Source: Rhizobium leguminosarum bv. viciae USDA 2370 (GTDB lineage: Bacteria; Pseudomonadota; Alphaproteobacteria; Rhizobiales; Rhizobiaceae). From it: 64,000 bases of DNA. Under the pieces are notes generated by a model. It worked only from the letters and a program-made list of their open reading frames with translations, was not told the DNA's origin and did not search any database. Of this stretch, positions 16,644 to 25,004 are shown in pieces. The position numbers were made by a program, and so were the translations under genes. The stretch covers positions 124,001 through 188,000 of the forward strand of contig NZ_MRDL01000037.1 of NCBI RefSeq assembly GCF_002008365.1. The letters are read 5' to 3'. Within the stretch, counting starts at the first letter, position 1. Every line of letters starts with the position of its first letter.

Positions 16644-18224
16644 ATGACGCATCAAAAGGATCGATCTTCGCAGCCGAGAATCGGCCGCCGCCACTTCCTC
16701 GGCGGTGCCGTCGCGCTCGGCGCCTTGCCGGCCCTCGCCTCGGGCCTCCTGATGCCGCGTGACGCACGGGGGCAGGAAGCCAAGCGTGGCGGCCATCTGA
16801 AGCTTGGCCTTAAGGGCGGCGCCACCAGCGACGCGCTCGACCCGGCAACATACAGTGCCTCGGTACTGTTCGTCATTGGCCGCCTCTGGGGCGACACACT
16901 TGTCGAATCCGACCCCAAGACTGGCGCACCCCTGCCCTCGCTGGCAACTTCCTGGACGCCGTCGACGGATGCTTCCATCTGGACCTTCAAGATCAGGAAC
17001 GATGTACGGTTTCACGACGGCAGCAAGATGACCGTCGCCGACATTGTCGCGACGCTGAAGCGGCACGCGGACAAAAACTCGCAGTCGGGCGCTCTTGGGC
17101 TCATGGCGTCAATTGCAAGCATTGAAGAAAAGGCGGGCGACCTTGTCCTGACGCTTTCGGAAGGCAATGCGGATCTGCCTCTCCTTCTCACCGACTACCA
17201 CCTGATTATCCAACCCAAGGGCGGCGTCGAAAATCCGGCAGCAGCAGTCGGCACCGGTCCTTACATTCTGAAAAGCTTCGAACCCGGGGTCCGCGCCACA
17301 TTCGAGAAAAACCCAAAGGATTGGCGCTCCGACCGCGGCTTTGTCGACAGCGTCGAAATACTCGTCATCAACGACAACACCGCGCGCGTTGCGGCGCTTG
17401 CCTCCGGCCAGGTCCATTTCGTCAACAGCATCGACCCGAAGACAGTTCCCATGCTGCAGCGGGCACCGACTGTGAGTATCATCCGGAATGCAGGCAAGGG
17501 CTTCTACTGCTTCCTGATGCATTGCGACACGGCGCCCTTCGACAACAGCGACCTTCGTCTCGCGTTGAAATATGCCATCGATCGTCAGTCGATCCTGGAC
17601 AAGGTTCTCGCCGGCTATGGAACGATCGGCAACGACTATCCGGTCAACTCCAACTACCCCCTGGCGCCGACCGATATCGAGCAACGGCCCTATGATCCCG
17701 ACAAGGCCGCCTTCTACTTCAAGAAATCGGGTCTCGACCGTCCAATTCTGTTGCGCACCTCCGACGCAGCCTTCCCGGGCGCCGTGGATGCGGCGATCCT
17801 GTTCCAGCAAAGCGCGCGCAAGTCCGGGATCACGATCGACGTGAAGCGCGAACCGGAAGACGGCTACTGGACTAATGTCTGGAACAAGCAGCCCTTCTGC
17901 GCCTCCTTCTGGGGCGGTCGCCCGACACAGGATTCGCGCTATTCCACCTCCTATCTATCGACCGCCGAATGGAACGACACGCATTTCAAGCAGCCTGACT
18001 TCGACAAGTTGGTATTGCAGGCGCGGTCTGAGCTCGATGAAGCCAAGCGCAAGGTGCTTTATCGACAGCTGGCTTTGATGGTGCGAGACGATGGCGGTCT
18101 GATCCTGCCCGTCTTCAACGACAACATCATGGCCTCTTCGAAGACGCTGAAGGGCTATGTCGACGACATCGGCAACGATATGTCGAACGGCTACGTCGCG
18201 ACGCGTGTCTGGCTGGACGCCTGA
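16644..18224 (+). CDS. Family 5 ABC solute-binding protein, Tat-type signal, orphan
   Basis: A 526-residue extracellular solute-binding protein of the DppA/OppA family. The N-terminus has a twin-arginine signal (IGRRHFLGG followed by a hydrophobic stretch ending near ARGQ). Family text includes WTPSTDASIWTFKIRNDVRF, FHDGSKMTVADIVATL, VGTGPYILKSFEPG and LRLALKYAIDRQSIL. AGGGGA precedes the ATG. Normally permease and ATPase genes follow; here only a toxin-antitoxin pair on the other strand follows, so the rest of the transporter is lost or elsewhere. Likely ligands are peptides or peptide-like compounds. Confidence 0.9.
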   Translation: MTHQKDRSSQPRIGRRHFLGGAVALGALPALASGLLMPRDARGQEAKRGGHLKLGLKGGATSDALDPATYSASVLFVIGRLWGDTLVESDPKTGAPLPSLATSWTPSTDASIWTFKIRNDVRFHDGSKMTVADIVATLKRHADKNSQSGALGLMASIASIEEKAGDLVLTLSEGNADLPLLLTDYHLIIQPKGGVENPAAAVGTGPYILKSFEPGVRATFEKNPKDWRSDRGFVDSVEILVINDNTARVAALASGQVHFVNSIDPKTVPMLQRAPTVSIIRNAGKGFYCFLMHCDTAPFDNSDLRLALKYAIDRQSILDKVLAGYGTIGNDYPVNSNYPLAPTDIEQRPYDPDKAAFYFKKSGLDRPILLRTSDAAFPGAVDAAILFQQSARKSGITIDVKREPEDGYWTNVWNKQPFCASFWGGRPTQDSRYSTSYLSTAEWNDTHFKQPDFDKLVLQARSELDEAKRKVLYRQLALMVRDDGGLILPVFNDNIMASSKTLKGYVDDIGNDMSNGYVATRVWLDA

Positions 18225-18295
18225 TGCCCGAAGCCGGGCGAATAGGGCGCGCGCGGATTCTAACCAATCTGTCCCGCATTGGCGGAAATTGATCT

Positions 18296-18670
18296 TCACT
18301 CTGGCAGTGCATAGCGCGTCAGCAGAGCCTCGCCCTCTTCGATGGCGATCTCGATCACCTCGTTCACCAGATCCGGAGATCCGGCGAGTTCCCGCAGAAC
18401 GAGCGTGAACAATTCCCGCTGCTGCATCGGCAGAACCTGCGGCACGATGATCACCAAGCCAGCATGCAGATCCTCTCGCGCATGGAGTTTCCTGAAGTCG
18501 CGGGCATTGTTCGTCACGAAGGTAAAATCTTCCGCGACGATCCGAGGCATCAGATCCCAATCGGTCTCGCCGCTCAGGCCCAGCCAATTGACGTGGAAGC
18601 AATCGTGGCCGTGATGTTGAGCCACGGCCACGAGCGATGTGTGCAAGCATTCATCGACGAGAAACTTCAC
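18296..18670 (-). CDS. DUF5615 PIN-like protein (probable toxin)
   Basis: A 124-residue PIN-like protein of the DUF5615 family: starts MKFLVDECL, with WDLMPRIVAEDFTFVTNNARDF supplying the acidic residues (D6, E7 and the DFTFVTNN Asp) expected of a PIN nuclease fold. Its start overlaps the end of the DUF433 gene by four bases, the usual order for this antitoxin-toxin pair, with toxin second. PIN proteins cleave RNA; whether this one is active is not known. Codons for its first 14 residues and a short internal piece recur at 25343-25405 in a rearranged patch. Confidence 0.8.
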   Translation of the reverse strand: MKFLVDECLHTSLVAVAQHHGHDCFHVNWLGLSGETDWDLMPRIVAEDFTFVTNNARDFRKLHAREDLHAGLVIIVPQVLPMQQRELFTLVLRELAGSPDLVNEVIEIAIEEGEALLTRYALPE

Positions 18671-19299
18671 GTAGCCGTGCCCGAGGGCTTTTCGGTACCG
18701 GCCTTTCCGAGAGGCAAGCGCTTCACCGACTTCACTTTCAGTCCCTGCTCCGACAACTTTCGTGGCCGCCCACGGGCAGGATGAGCCGCTACCCAGATTT
18801 CGGCGAGGTCCACCATGCGCGCAGTGAGAGCCGGATAGCCCTCGACGATCTCGTCCGTGGGAGCGCCTTGCAATTTCATCGCAGCGATTGTTCGGACAGG
18901 AACGCGCGTTCCTTTGAAGACCGGCTCACCGCCAACCACACCTTTCACGCTGTGGATGATCTTGTCCGCTTCCCTGAGCGCTTCGCCACGCGCGGCCAAG
19001 CGCTCCCTCGCTCTCGCGACGTCGACGATCAGATAGTCGTCTGCTCTGACCGTGTCGGCTTCAGGATTTTCGTCGATGGCGGCAAAGAGGCGCTTCCGGC
19101 GCTCGGCGGAAAGGATTGAGCCGACGCCGAACCAGAGTTTCAGGCGCAGCAGATCGTCGTCAGTGATCGCTCGGCTTCGGTGGCCGGTAGAGGGGCTTCC
19201 AATGATTCGTTTGTCGATCGCGTTGTGTACCGACTTAATGCCGATCTCACTCACGGCAGCCGCCTCAGTGGGTGTGTATTCGCGAAGTCCTGCAGCCAT
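18667..19299 (-). CDS. DUF433-type antitoxin-like DNA-binding protein
   Basis: A 210-residue protein. An N-terminal MerR-like HTH (EYTPTEAAAVSEIGIKSVHN) precedes a C-terminal DUF433 domain (SVKGVVGGEPVFKGTRVPVR, APTDEIVEGYPALTARMVDL) and a basic tail (RGRPRKLSEQG). The start at 19299 is chosen because GAAGGAG lies upstream with suitable spacing; a longer frame to 19350 lacks such a site. A palindrome overlaps that ribosome site, consistent with autorepression. It is coupled to the DUF5615 toxin gene by a four-base overlap. The last 244 bases of the unit, spanning into the toxin, recur at 25142-25385. Confidence 0.8.
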   Translation of the reverse strand: MAAGLREYTPTEAAAVSEIGIKSVHNAIDKRIIGSPSTGHRSRAITDDDLLRLKLWFGVGSILSAERRKRLFAAIDENPEADTVRADDYLIVDVARARERLAARGEALREADKIIHSVKGVVGGEPVFKGTRVPVRTIAAMKLQGAPTDEIVEGYPALTARMVDLAEIWVAAHPARGRPRKLSEQGLKVKSVKRLPLGKAGTEKPSGTAT

Positions 19300-19304
19300 A
19301 ATTA

Positions 19305-19326
19305 ATATTCTCCTTCGAAAGAATAT
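19305..19326. promoter_or_regulatory. Palindrome overlapping the DUF433 ribosome site
   Basis: ATATTCT and AGAATAT form a seven-base inverted repeat around a TTCGAA-containing centre, immediately upstream of the DUF433 start and covering its GAAGGAG. This is a good candidate for the antitoxin's own operator. Confidence 0.6.
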
Positions 19327-19349
19327 ATATGATTCACGGGTAATTCGCA

Positions 19350-19491
19350 ATGTGGCTGCTCAACGACATCGATCCGCAGACTTGGCTTGCTGACGTCCTG
19401 GCCCGCATCGCCGACACGCCAATCAGTAAGCTGGTGCAATTGCTTCCGTGGAATTGGCAGCTACACGGACTGAACGCTCAAGCAGCCTAAT
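19350..19491 (+). mobile_element. IS66-family transposase C-terminal remnant
   Basis: The plus-strand frame LLNDIDPQTWLADVLARIAD, then LVQLLPWNWQ and a stop at 19489-19491, is the characteristic C-terminal end of the IS66 TnpC transposase. Nothing of the DDE core, TnpA, TnpB or inverted repeats is seen nearby. This is the only recognisable insertion-sequence trace in the window and it borders the patchwork region. Confidence 0.75.
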
Positions 19492-19609
19492 CTGCGGCCT
19501 TCACCGGATGCTTACGATAAATCCGATCCATCGAAACAGAATCTCACCATGCACATATGCTGCCCGAGTTGCTTTGTGCATTCCATTAGCGACTTCCAAT
19601 AAATACTGA

Positions 19610-19956
19610 CAGATTTCACTGGAAATCAACGACCCGGTCTACTGGACAATGAGGTTTGAAAAATCCAACGTGAAGCGTTTCTGCTGAAGAACGGCGTTCA
19701 TGATGGCAGACGCCAGAGGGAAATAAGCGAGCGGATCTTCATCGGTATGTTGCTTCTCAAGCGCCATATTCGCCAGAACCCGCGCTGTATCCACACCTTC
19801 GACCGTTTCGCCAAACAGTTCGCTCGACAACATTTCAACGACTGTGCGGCCAGTTCCCAATCCCTGGCGGAGGCGGCTGTTACGCCCTCCGCCAACAGTG
19901 ACGTGCAGATCGCCCAGTCCGGCCAGCCCGAATGCCGTTGTGGTTTGCCCGCCCAG
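19610..19956 (-). pseudogene. Duplicated 3' fragment of the gpsA-like gene
   Basis: This 347-base segment matches bases 25626-25972 at roughly 97% identity over exactly the same length, without gaps. It covers the last ~105 codons of the glycerol-3-phosphate-dehydrogenase-like gene (GGQTTTAFGLAGLGDLHV to DFSNLIVQ) plus 29 bases downstream of its stop. The frame is still open to 19989 but has no N-terminal Rossmann domain, so the peptide cannot be an enzyme. Similarity stops abruptly at both ends. Confidence 0.9.
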
Positions 19957-20144
19957 GGTGCAGGATGGGGATAACGGCAGTGGTGCCACCTTCAGCTATG
20001 GCTGGTGAGGCGGTTCACAACAGTCCAAAAAGGCGATGTCACGTCGTTTCGGCAGCGCATGTTCGCCGCTTTCCCCGAGGCGACCCCAATGGTGATCACC
20101 TACACAATCGCGTCGAACATCCGGACATCTTTTTGGCCGTTGCC

Positions 20145-20285
20145 TCAGAGGAAGTCGCGCACAACACTGGCACCGCCCCCAATCCTGACCGGCTTTCCAT
20201 CAGCTATGGCAACAGCCTGCCGGAGTGGCTCGGCCGGGGTCGTGTTGATGAAATGGGATGTTGTCCCGCCTGCCGCGCAGACGAT
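20145..20285 (-). pseudogene. Dihydrofolate-reductase-like (RibD C-terminal type) fragment
   Basis: The minus-strand frame reads HFINTTPAEPLRQAVAIADG, then KPVRIGGGASVVRDFL and a stop. The RIGGGxxxxRxFL pattern is the nucleotide-binding segment of the RibD-C/DHFR-like family. Neither the N-terminal strand nor the C-terminus is present. It is a short remnant within the patchwork. Confidence 0.5.
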
Positions 20286-20492
20286 CATCGACGTCCAGAT
20301 CGAGAAGATTCAGAAGATGTCGAAATAGGTCGAAGCAAGCGAGCGCTAGTGACCTGATCGGCTACGGTAGCCGCCACGCGGTCGCGCAGCTCCCGCTCTC
20401 ACTCGGCGGTCCTCAGGTATCGATGTGGGAACTAGGCGTAGATTTTATCACCAAATGGTGCTAGTTAAAGCGCCTGAACAGGATAAGAAACG

Positions 20493-20693
20493 ATGCGATC
20501 GACTATCAATCTAGACGACACTCTCATGGAAAGGGCCAGGTCCCTGACCGGCACAAAAGAAACCGCTGCTATAGTCCGCCAGGCGTTGGAGACGCTTGTT
20601 CGAGTAGAGTCCGGAAAACGCCTCATCGCGCTCGGCGGAACTATGCCCGATGCAGAGGCAGCTCCACGTCGCCGGAGCGCAGCTGCCAAGTGA
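20493..20693 (+). CDS. vapB: VapB-type antitoxin
   Basis: A 66-residue VapB-family antitoxin: the ribbon-helix-helix strand MRSTINLDDTLMERARSLTG is followed by the helix ETAAIVRQALETLV and a disordered basic tail that would wrap the toxin. It overlaps the PIN-domain gene by four bases and presumably represses the shared promoter. The upstream 150 bases contain no recognised gene. Confidence 0.85.
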   Translation: MRSTINLDDTLMERARSLTGTKETAAIVRQALETLVRVESGKRLIALGGTMPDAEAAPRRRSAAAK

Positions 20694-21073
20694 TACTGGC
20701 AGACACTTCTATATGGATCGATCATTTCCGCCATGTTGATGCGGAACTTCGGACGATCATTGAGGACGATCGTCTACTCTGCCATCCGGCTGTAGTTGGC
20801 GAACTGGCGCTTGGCAGCCTTCGAGATCGCGGGCGCGTGATAGCGTTTCTGGCAGCCCAGCGCCAAGCGTTCGTCGCAACGCATGACGAAGTGATGACAA
20901 TGATTGATCGTCACGGCATTTTCAGTATGGGCATCGGCTATACAGATGCCCACTTGCTCGCCTCGATACTGCTTGATCGGCGAGCGGCGTTATGGACCAG
21001 GGACAAGCGTCTTCAGGCGGCGGCCAAAAAGGCAGGCGCTTCATTGCATAAGCCGGCCAATGCTCGCAACTAA
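20690..21073 (+). CDS. vapC: VapC-type PIN-domain ribonuclease toxin
   Basis: A 127-residue PIN-domain toxin, starting at a GTG that overlaps the antitoxin stop. The acidic quartet is visible: D5 in MILADTSIWID, E43 in VVGELALG, D92 in GYTDAHLL and a further Asp in LWTRDKRL. VapC toxins cleave tRNA or rRNA when VapB is degraded. Length and motifs are intact, so this pair is likely functional and helps retain the replicon segment. Confidence 0.87.
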   Translation: MILADTSIWIDHFRHVDAELRTIIEDDRLLCHPAVVGELALGSLRDRGRVIAFLAAQRQAFVATHDEVMTMIDRHGIFSMGIGYTDAHLLASILLDRRAALWTRDKRLQAAAKKAGASLHKPANARN

Positions 21074-21282
21074 ACACCTAAATAGTTCTGCCGATCTTTC
21101 GCATTTTTCCGATCGTTCGCCTTGAGCAGGTTCGAACCGGAGACCCGTGGTTCGCGCACAGATTTGAGAATGCGTTTTCAATCGTTTTCGCCGGTGAACA
21201 GGTTGGCGCAATGGTGCGTCCTTTCGGTATCAACCTTGAGAAGGCCGGCCACCTGCTTTATATGATGCGTGATGAGGCGGAT

Positions 21283-21510
21283 ATGAGAACGACCTTGGCA
21301 ATCGACGACGATGTCCTGATCGCCGCAAAGGCGATGGCAACCCAGCAGCACCGGAGCGTCGGCGAGGTCATTTTTGAGCTGGCGAGACGTTCTCTGCGCC
21401 GACCGCCCAGCAGCCGCGAGCGCAATGGCATTCCTCTCCTGTCAGCTCGGCCGGATGCGCCGCCAGTGACGCTCGAAATCGTGAACGCCTTGCGTGACGA
21501 ACTGCAGTGA
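21283..21510 (+). CDS. Ribbon-helix-helix antitoxin (VapB-like)
   Basis: A 75-residue protein starting MRTTLAIDDDVLIAAKAMAT with the helix SVGEVIFELARRSL and a proline- and arginine-rich tail. The later ATG at 21283 is chosen because the preceding 24 in-frame codons do not resemble the family. It overlaps the next gene by four bases, as expected for a VapBC pair. The partner toxin is broken, so this antitoxin is probably a leftover. Confidence 0.75.
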   Translation: MRTTLAIDDDVLIAAKAMATQQHRSVGEVIFELARRSLRRPPSSRERNGIPLLSARPDAPPVTLEIVNALRDELQ

Positions 21511-21995
21511 CTTTCCTGCTCGACGTCAATGTGCTGATTGCCTTAATCGATCCGGGCCATGTAGCCCATGATGATGCGCACGAATGGTTCGCGGCGATGG
21601 GTCAGACCGCGTGGGCTACCTGCCCCATTACCGAAAATGGTGTCATCCGGATTGTCGGCAACCCCAAATATCCCAACTCTCCCGGTTCACCGTCACTCGT
21701 GATGGAGATCGTCCGCAAATTGCGGTCGCTCCCCGGTCACAGTTTTTGGCCGGACGATGTGAGCCCTGTCGGGTCAGGTGATATCGCTGCCACGAAAATT
21801 CTAACATCGGGGCAGGTAACTGTTTCATTCAGTTTTGTAACGGCTTCTTCCGTGCGTTGGGTTCGCAGGCGTTCCACCTGCTCCTTGGCTTCCGCGATTT
21901 GCGAGCCGGTTGTTGCCTGTTCAGAGGCGATGGCAGCGCTTGCCCCAACAGATCGGCGTCGATGCCCAGAAGCTCCGTGTAATCTGATCGATTGA
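21507..21995 (+). pseudogene. VapC-type toxin truncated by a junction with HlyD sequence
   Basis: Residues 1 to about 103 are a PIN-domain toxin of the HEWF subgroup: MTFLLDVNVLIALIDPGHVA, HDDAHEWFA, CPITENGVIRI and HSFWPDDVS through ILTSGQVT. After GQVT, near base 21820, the expected DxxL...TFDR end of the domain is replaced by antisense sequence of an HlyD-type gene, giving a meaningless tail to 21995. Loss of the last acidic motif should inactivate the nuclease. The bases CAGGTAAC at the switch fit both genes, suggesting a microhomology join. Confidence 0.75.
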
Positions 21996-22200
21996 TCAGC
22001 CCCCGTTCGACCGGCGACTGCTTGCCTTGCAGCTCGTCCTTTACGACCTCGGCCTGCTTCTGAACTGCAGCTTCCTGCTCGCGTAAGCCAGATAAGGTTT
22101 GATCTAGCTGTTCAAGGCGCCATTTGAGAATGGTCTGTTCCGACCGGAAACGGGCCATGCGGGCGTTGAATTCCTTCTCTTCCTCCAGGATGAGCTCGCT
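21815..22200 (-). pseudogene. HlyD-type secretion adaptor fragment, frameshifted
   Basis: The minus strand encodes a coiled-coil part of a type I secretion membrane-fusion protein: ELILEEEKEFNARMARF, LKWRLEQLDQTLSGLREQ, ERGLINRSDYTELL, then after a one-base frameshift near DLLGQA, SQIAEAKEQVERLRTQRTEE and AVTKLNETVT. Both ends of the adaptor are missing, and no ABC or TolC partner is nearby. Its left boundary is the junction with the truncated VapC. Confidence 0.75.
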
Positions 22201-22334
22201 TCATTAAATAATCGACATTCGCCTTGAACAGGATCGACCCGGCGTTGGCTAATCGTGAAGCACCTGATAGGACCGCCGAGTATGAGGTCTTGGCACCATC
22301 TTCAGAGAGCCTCGGACCGGATCGGAGAGCTTTG

Positions 22335-22511
22335 ATGGGCTGGAAAACACCGAAGATCGAATACGTGAATGGCTATAAGATCGTTGAAGTTGAAGGGCCC
22401 AGCTTCAAAGTCTACGATGGCGACCGTCAGCTCGGGGACGATTTCCCCTACCCCGGCGAAGCTGCTGCTTACGCAACCTCGTTGCCAAAACGGGATCATC
22501 CACGCAGCTAG
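22335..22511 (+). CDS. Small conserved-looking hypothetical protein
   Basis: A 58-residue frame beginning MGWKTPKIEYVNGYKIVEVE and ending SLPKRDHPRS. The start at 22335 has GGAGAG a few bases upstream; an upstream in-frame ATG at 22224 would add 37 residues. The regular charged/aromatic pattern suggests a real beta-rich small protein, but I recognise no family. It lies 34 bases before rsgA on the same strand. Confidence 0.45.
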   Translation: MGWKTPKIEYVNGYKIVEVEGPSFKVYDGDRQLGDDFPYPGEAAAYATSLPKRDHPRS

Positions 22512-22545
22512 GCGAGAAGCCGCGGAAGATCATTGAAAACCCTTT

Positions 22546-23598
22546 ATGGCAGCCTTAACGAATGTGGAACAGGATTTGACCAGCTCCCAACTTTCTCCGC
22601 CGCTGGAACTGCTTGGGTGGTCAGAATTCTTCGCGGACCAGGTCCAGCCCAGCGAAGCTGACTTGATCCCCAGACGCATTGCTTCCGTTCACCGGGCACG
22701 CATCGAGGCAATCGATGTCACCGGGCCGGTCGGACTGGAATTTCCAGCCAATACCAATACTGGTGACTACGCGGTCGGCGACTGGGTTCTTGCCGATCCA
22801 CTGACCGACATGCTCATCAGACGTCTCGACCGAAAAAGCGTCTTTCAGCGACGACCGGAAGGCGGGCGTGGCCAGCAACTTGTTGCCGCCAACGTCGACA
22901 CCCTGTTGATCGTGACCTCGTGCAATGCCGATTTTAATCTTGCTCGGCTGGAACGTTACCTGATCATGGCCAACCAGGCCGGGAGCAATCCGGTGATTGT
23001 GCTGACAAAGGCCGACACCGCGGAAGATGCCGGCATGTTCCAGGCGCAAGCCGAGGCTTTGCAGCGTGACCTGCCTGTCATTGCCTTGAATGGGCGCTCC
23101 GCGGACGCAGTTTCCCTGTTGAGGCACTGGTGCGGCATCGGCCAAACAGTTGCGTTGGTGGGGTCTTCTGGTGTCGGAAAATCAACACTGGTGAACACCA
23201 TGACCGGGCCTGAATCTGACACAAAGCAAAAGACAGGCACCATCCGCGAATATGACGCGCAGGGCCGACACACAACCACCGCACGATCCCTGCATGCAAT
23301 TTCAGGCGGCGGCTGGGTCATCGATACCCCGGGAATAAGGACGCTTTACGTGAGTGATGTTACCGACGGTATCGACACCCTCTTTGCTGAAATAACCGAA
23401 CTGGCGCCGCTTTGCCGCTTTCGCGACTGCACCCATGCCCATGAACCGGGGTGCGCCGTTCAGGCAGCTGTCGCAAGCGGTGCCCTGGTCGCCGATCGCC
23501 TGGAACGCTGGCGGAACCTGCTTACAGAAAATCGCGACCGGACACCGGTCGTGAGCGGACCCCGCGGCAACAAGATCGTCCGCAAGAAGAAATATTGA
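22546..23598 (+). CDS. rsgA: RsgA-type ribosome small-subunit-dependent GTPase
   Basis: A 350-residue circularly permuted GTPase that assists late 30S assembly. The order G4-G1-G3 is visible: VLTKAD near residue 150, Walker A GSSGVGKST at about 206-214, and DTPGIR. An N-terminal OB-fold-like segment precedes it, and the C-terminal zinc knuckle CRFRDCTHAHEPGC and a basic tail GNKIVRKKKY follow. This is the longer alphaproteobacterial accessory form; many rhizobia carry more than one copy. It is intact in a region otherwise full of fragments, with no linked ribosomal genes. Confidence 0.9.
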   Translation: MAALTNVEQDLTSSQLSPPLELLGWSEFFADQVQPSEADLIPRRIASVHRARIEAIDVTGPVGLEFPANTNTGDYAVGDWVLADPLTDMLIRRLDRKSVFQRRPEGGRGQQLVAANVDTLLIVTSCNADFNLARLERYLIMANQAGSNPVIVLTKADTAEDAGMFQAQAEALQRDLPVIALNGRSADAVSLLRHWCGIGQTVALVGSSGVGKSTLVNTMTGPESDTKQKTGTIREYDAQGRHTTTARSLHAISGGGWVIDTPGIRTLYVSDVTDGIDTLFAEITELAPLCRFRDCTHAHEPGCAVQAAVASGALVADRLERWRNLLTENRDRTPVVSGPRGNKIVRKKKY

Positions 23599-23894
23599 AA
23601 GTGTTGAACGTTTGCGACGGTGCTCATCGGCGTCAGCCACGATCCGCCACCTGAATTGGCTGGGCTGGGGATAGCGTCAGCGCTCAATGATTGGGATTGC
23701 GGTCAAGAAGAAGACCCTGCAAACGGCCGCTCCCCGCTTGTGCGGGATATGTCTTTGAACAAACGAGATGCGGACGTGCTTTCTCTAGCTGTCCCGCTCG
23801 TGCAAATCGCCTTGGGCCTCGAACTCTCGGCACCATATTTGTCTTCGGCTCTTCGAATCAAATCAACAGCTTGGCTGTCGAAGCTGAAGACAGC
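23599..23894. other. Non-coding or unrecognised stretch
   Basis: Frames exist on both strands but none has a recognisable domain, good ribosome site or consistent coding character. It separates the convergent rsgA and nucleotidyltransferase genes; no clear terminator hairpin was found. Confidence 0.4.
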
Positions 23895-24989
23895 CTATAC
23901 TCCAAGCGGAAGTTCAATTTCTTCGCGGTTTCTTTTTGCGCCCTCGATCAGGACCGTGTTGAATCGCTCGGCATCTTGTGCCGGCAGCATTCCCGCCCCG
24001 GTTCGAATACCTTCTTGCCAGGCAGGCCCGCGCTCCCATGCTTCGTTGTAGACGAGCGCCAAGTCGGCAGATCGCCTTGTCTGCTGCAGGGCTTCAAAGA
24101 GCAGCGCAGCTTGACGAACGTCCTTTTCTCGCTTCGCCAGTCCCTGCCGGTCAGTGTGTCGGCGGCTGGCGACTATGAGCTTGTGGACCGCATACCGGGA
24201 CGGATCAGGGACGACGACTGAGACACCGCTTCGGTGGAGCAGCATTGTCCTGACGGGTTCCCTTATGAGGAAGTCGAGAAAGCGTAGTGGATCCGCGCTG
24301 GCGCCACCAAGGGCGGGCATCTTCGCCGGCTGGTCGATGTAGTCATCAGAACCACGGTTCGACGTCAGGAACTCAACCCTGTAGCCGTTGGCGTTCTGAA
24401 ACGCCGACGAGGCCGCGGACCCCGATCGATGTGGAACTGGCCGGAAGCTGGGGTCGACGCCCTGCAGCAGCTCAACGATCGGAGGCAGACTGTCTTCAAC
24501 CTCGCGACTGATGGCGTGGTCCTGGGCGATGTCCGCATCGCCGGTCAGGATCGCAGCCATGGGGAGGCGGACGCCCAGCAGTCCTGCATAGCATTGAAAG
24601 GCCACCGTGCCGATGAGAACACCTCGGAGCCGAAAGAGACCGCCATCGGCAAGAGCCTCGACGATGTCGCCCGACATGGCATCAGGGGCGATCATCCCGC
24701 CTTCGCGGGTCAGGGTATTTACCAAGCGCCTGCGAGCGCGTAGATCGTCCTTGTCCCGCTTATGATCAGCTACGCGCCGCGCGATATCCGGATCTTCAGC
24801 AGAACCGACATAACGACGTTTCGTACCACCATGTCCATCTGGGATGTCGAAGTACCAGTACTTGCGCCCCTTGATGTTCGCCGGAGTGAACCGACCCTCT
24901 GGAGGGAAATCGGCCGTCCAGGCGGCGTCGAGCGAGCGCTGACCGAGCTCGGCGAGCATCGTCTGATACATGAGGTCGATGGACTTCAT
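23895..24989 (-). CDS. GSU2403-family nucleotidyltransferase-fold protein
   Basis: A 364-residue protein matching the GSU2403 nucleotidyltransferase-fold family (NTP_transf_8). Recognisable parts are KGRKYWYFDIPDGHGGTKRR YVG near residue 40, a long helical region, and the nucleotidyltransferase-like core with ILTGDADIAQDH, NGYRVEFLTSNRGSDD and RYAVHKLIVASRRH. The family relates to MNT/AbiEii-type nucleotidyltransferases, but its targets are not known. A perfect 29-base palindrome lies 16 bases before the start, implying tight repression by an unlinked or self-acting factor. There is no adjacent antitoxin-like gene. Confidence 0.8.
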   Translation of the reverse strand: MKSIDLMYQTMLAELGQRSLDAAWTADFPPEGRFTPANIKGRKYWYFDIPDGHGGTKRRYVGSAEDPDIARRVADHKRDKDDLRARRRLVNTLTREGGMIAPDAMSGDIVEALADGGLFRLRGVLIGTVAFQCYAGLLGVRLPMAAILTGDADIAQDHAISREVEDSLPPIVELLQGVDPSFRPVPHRSGSAASSAFQNANGYRVEFLTSNRGSDDYIDQPAKMPALGGASADPLRFLDFLIREPVRTMLLHRSGVSVVVPDPSRYAVHKLIVASRRHTDRQGLAKREKDVRQAALLFEALQQTRRSADLALVYNEAWERGPAWQEGIRTGAGMLPAQDAERFNTVLIEGAKRNREEIELPLGV

Positions 24990-25004
24990 AAGTTCGACTC
25001 CGGC

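Noticed and set aside
19350..19491. Intact IS66 element
   Set aside because: Only the transposase C-terminus is present; no terminal repeats, tnpA, tnpB or catalytic core were found.
21125..21175. GGTTCGAACC near 21130, resembling a tRNA T-arm
   Set aside because: No matching acceptor, D-arm or anticodon stem could be built on either strand.
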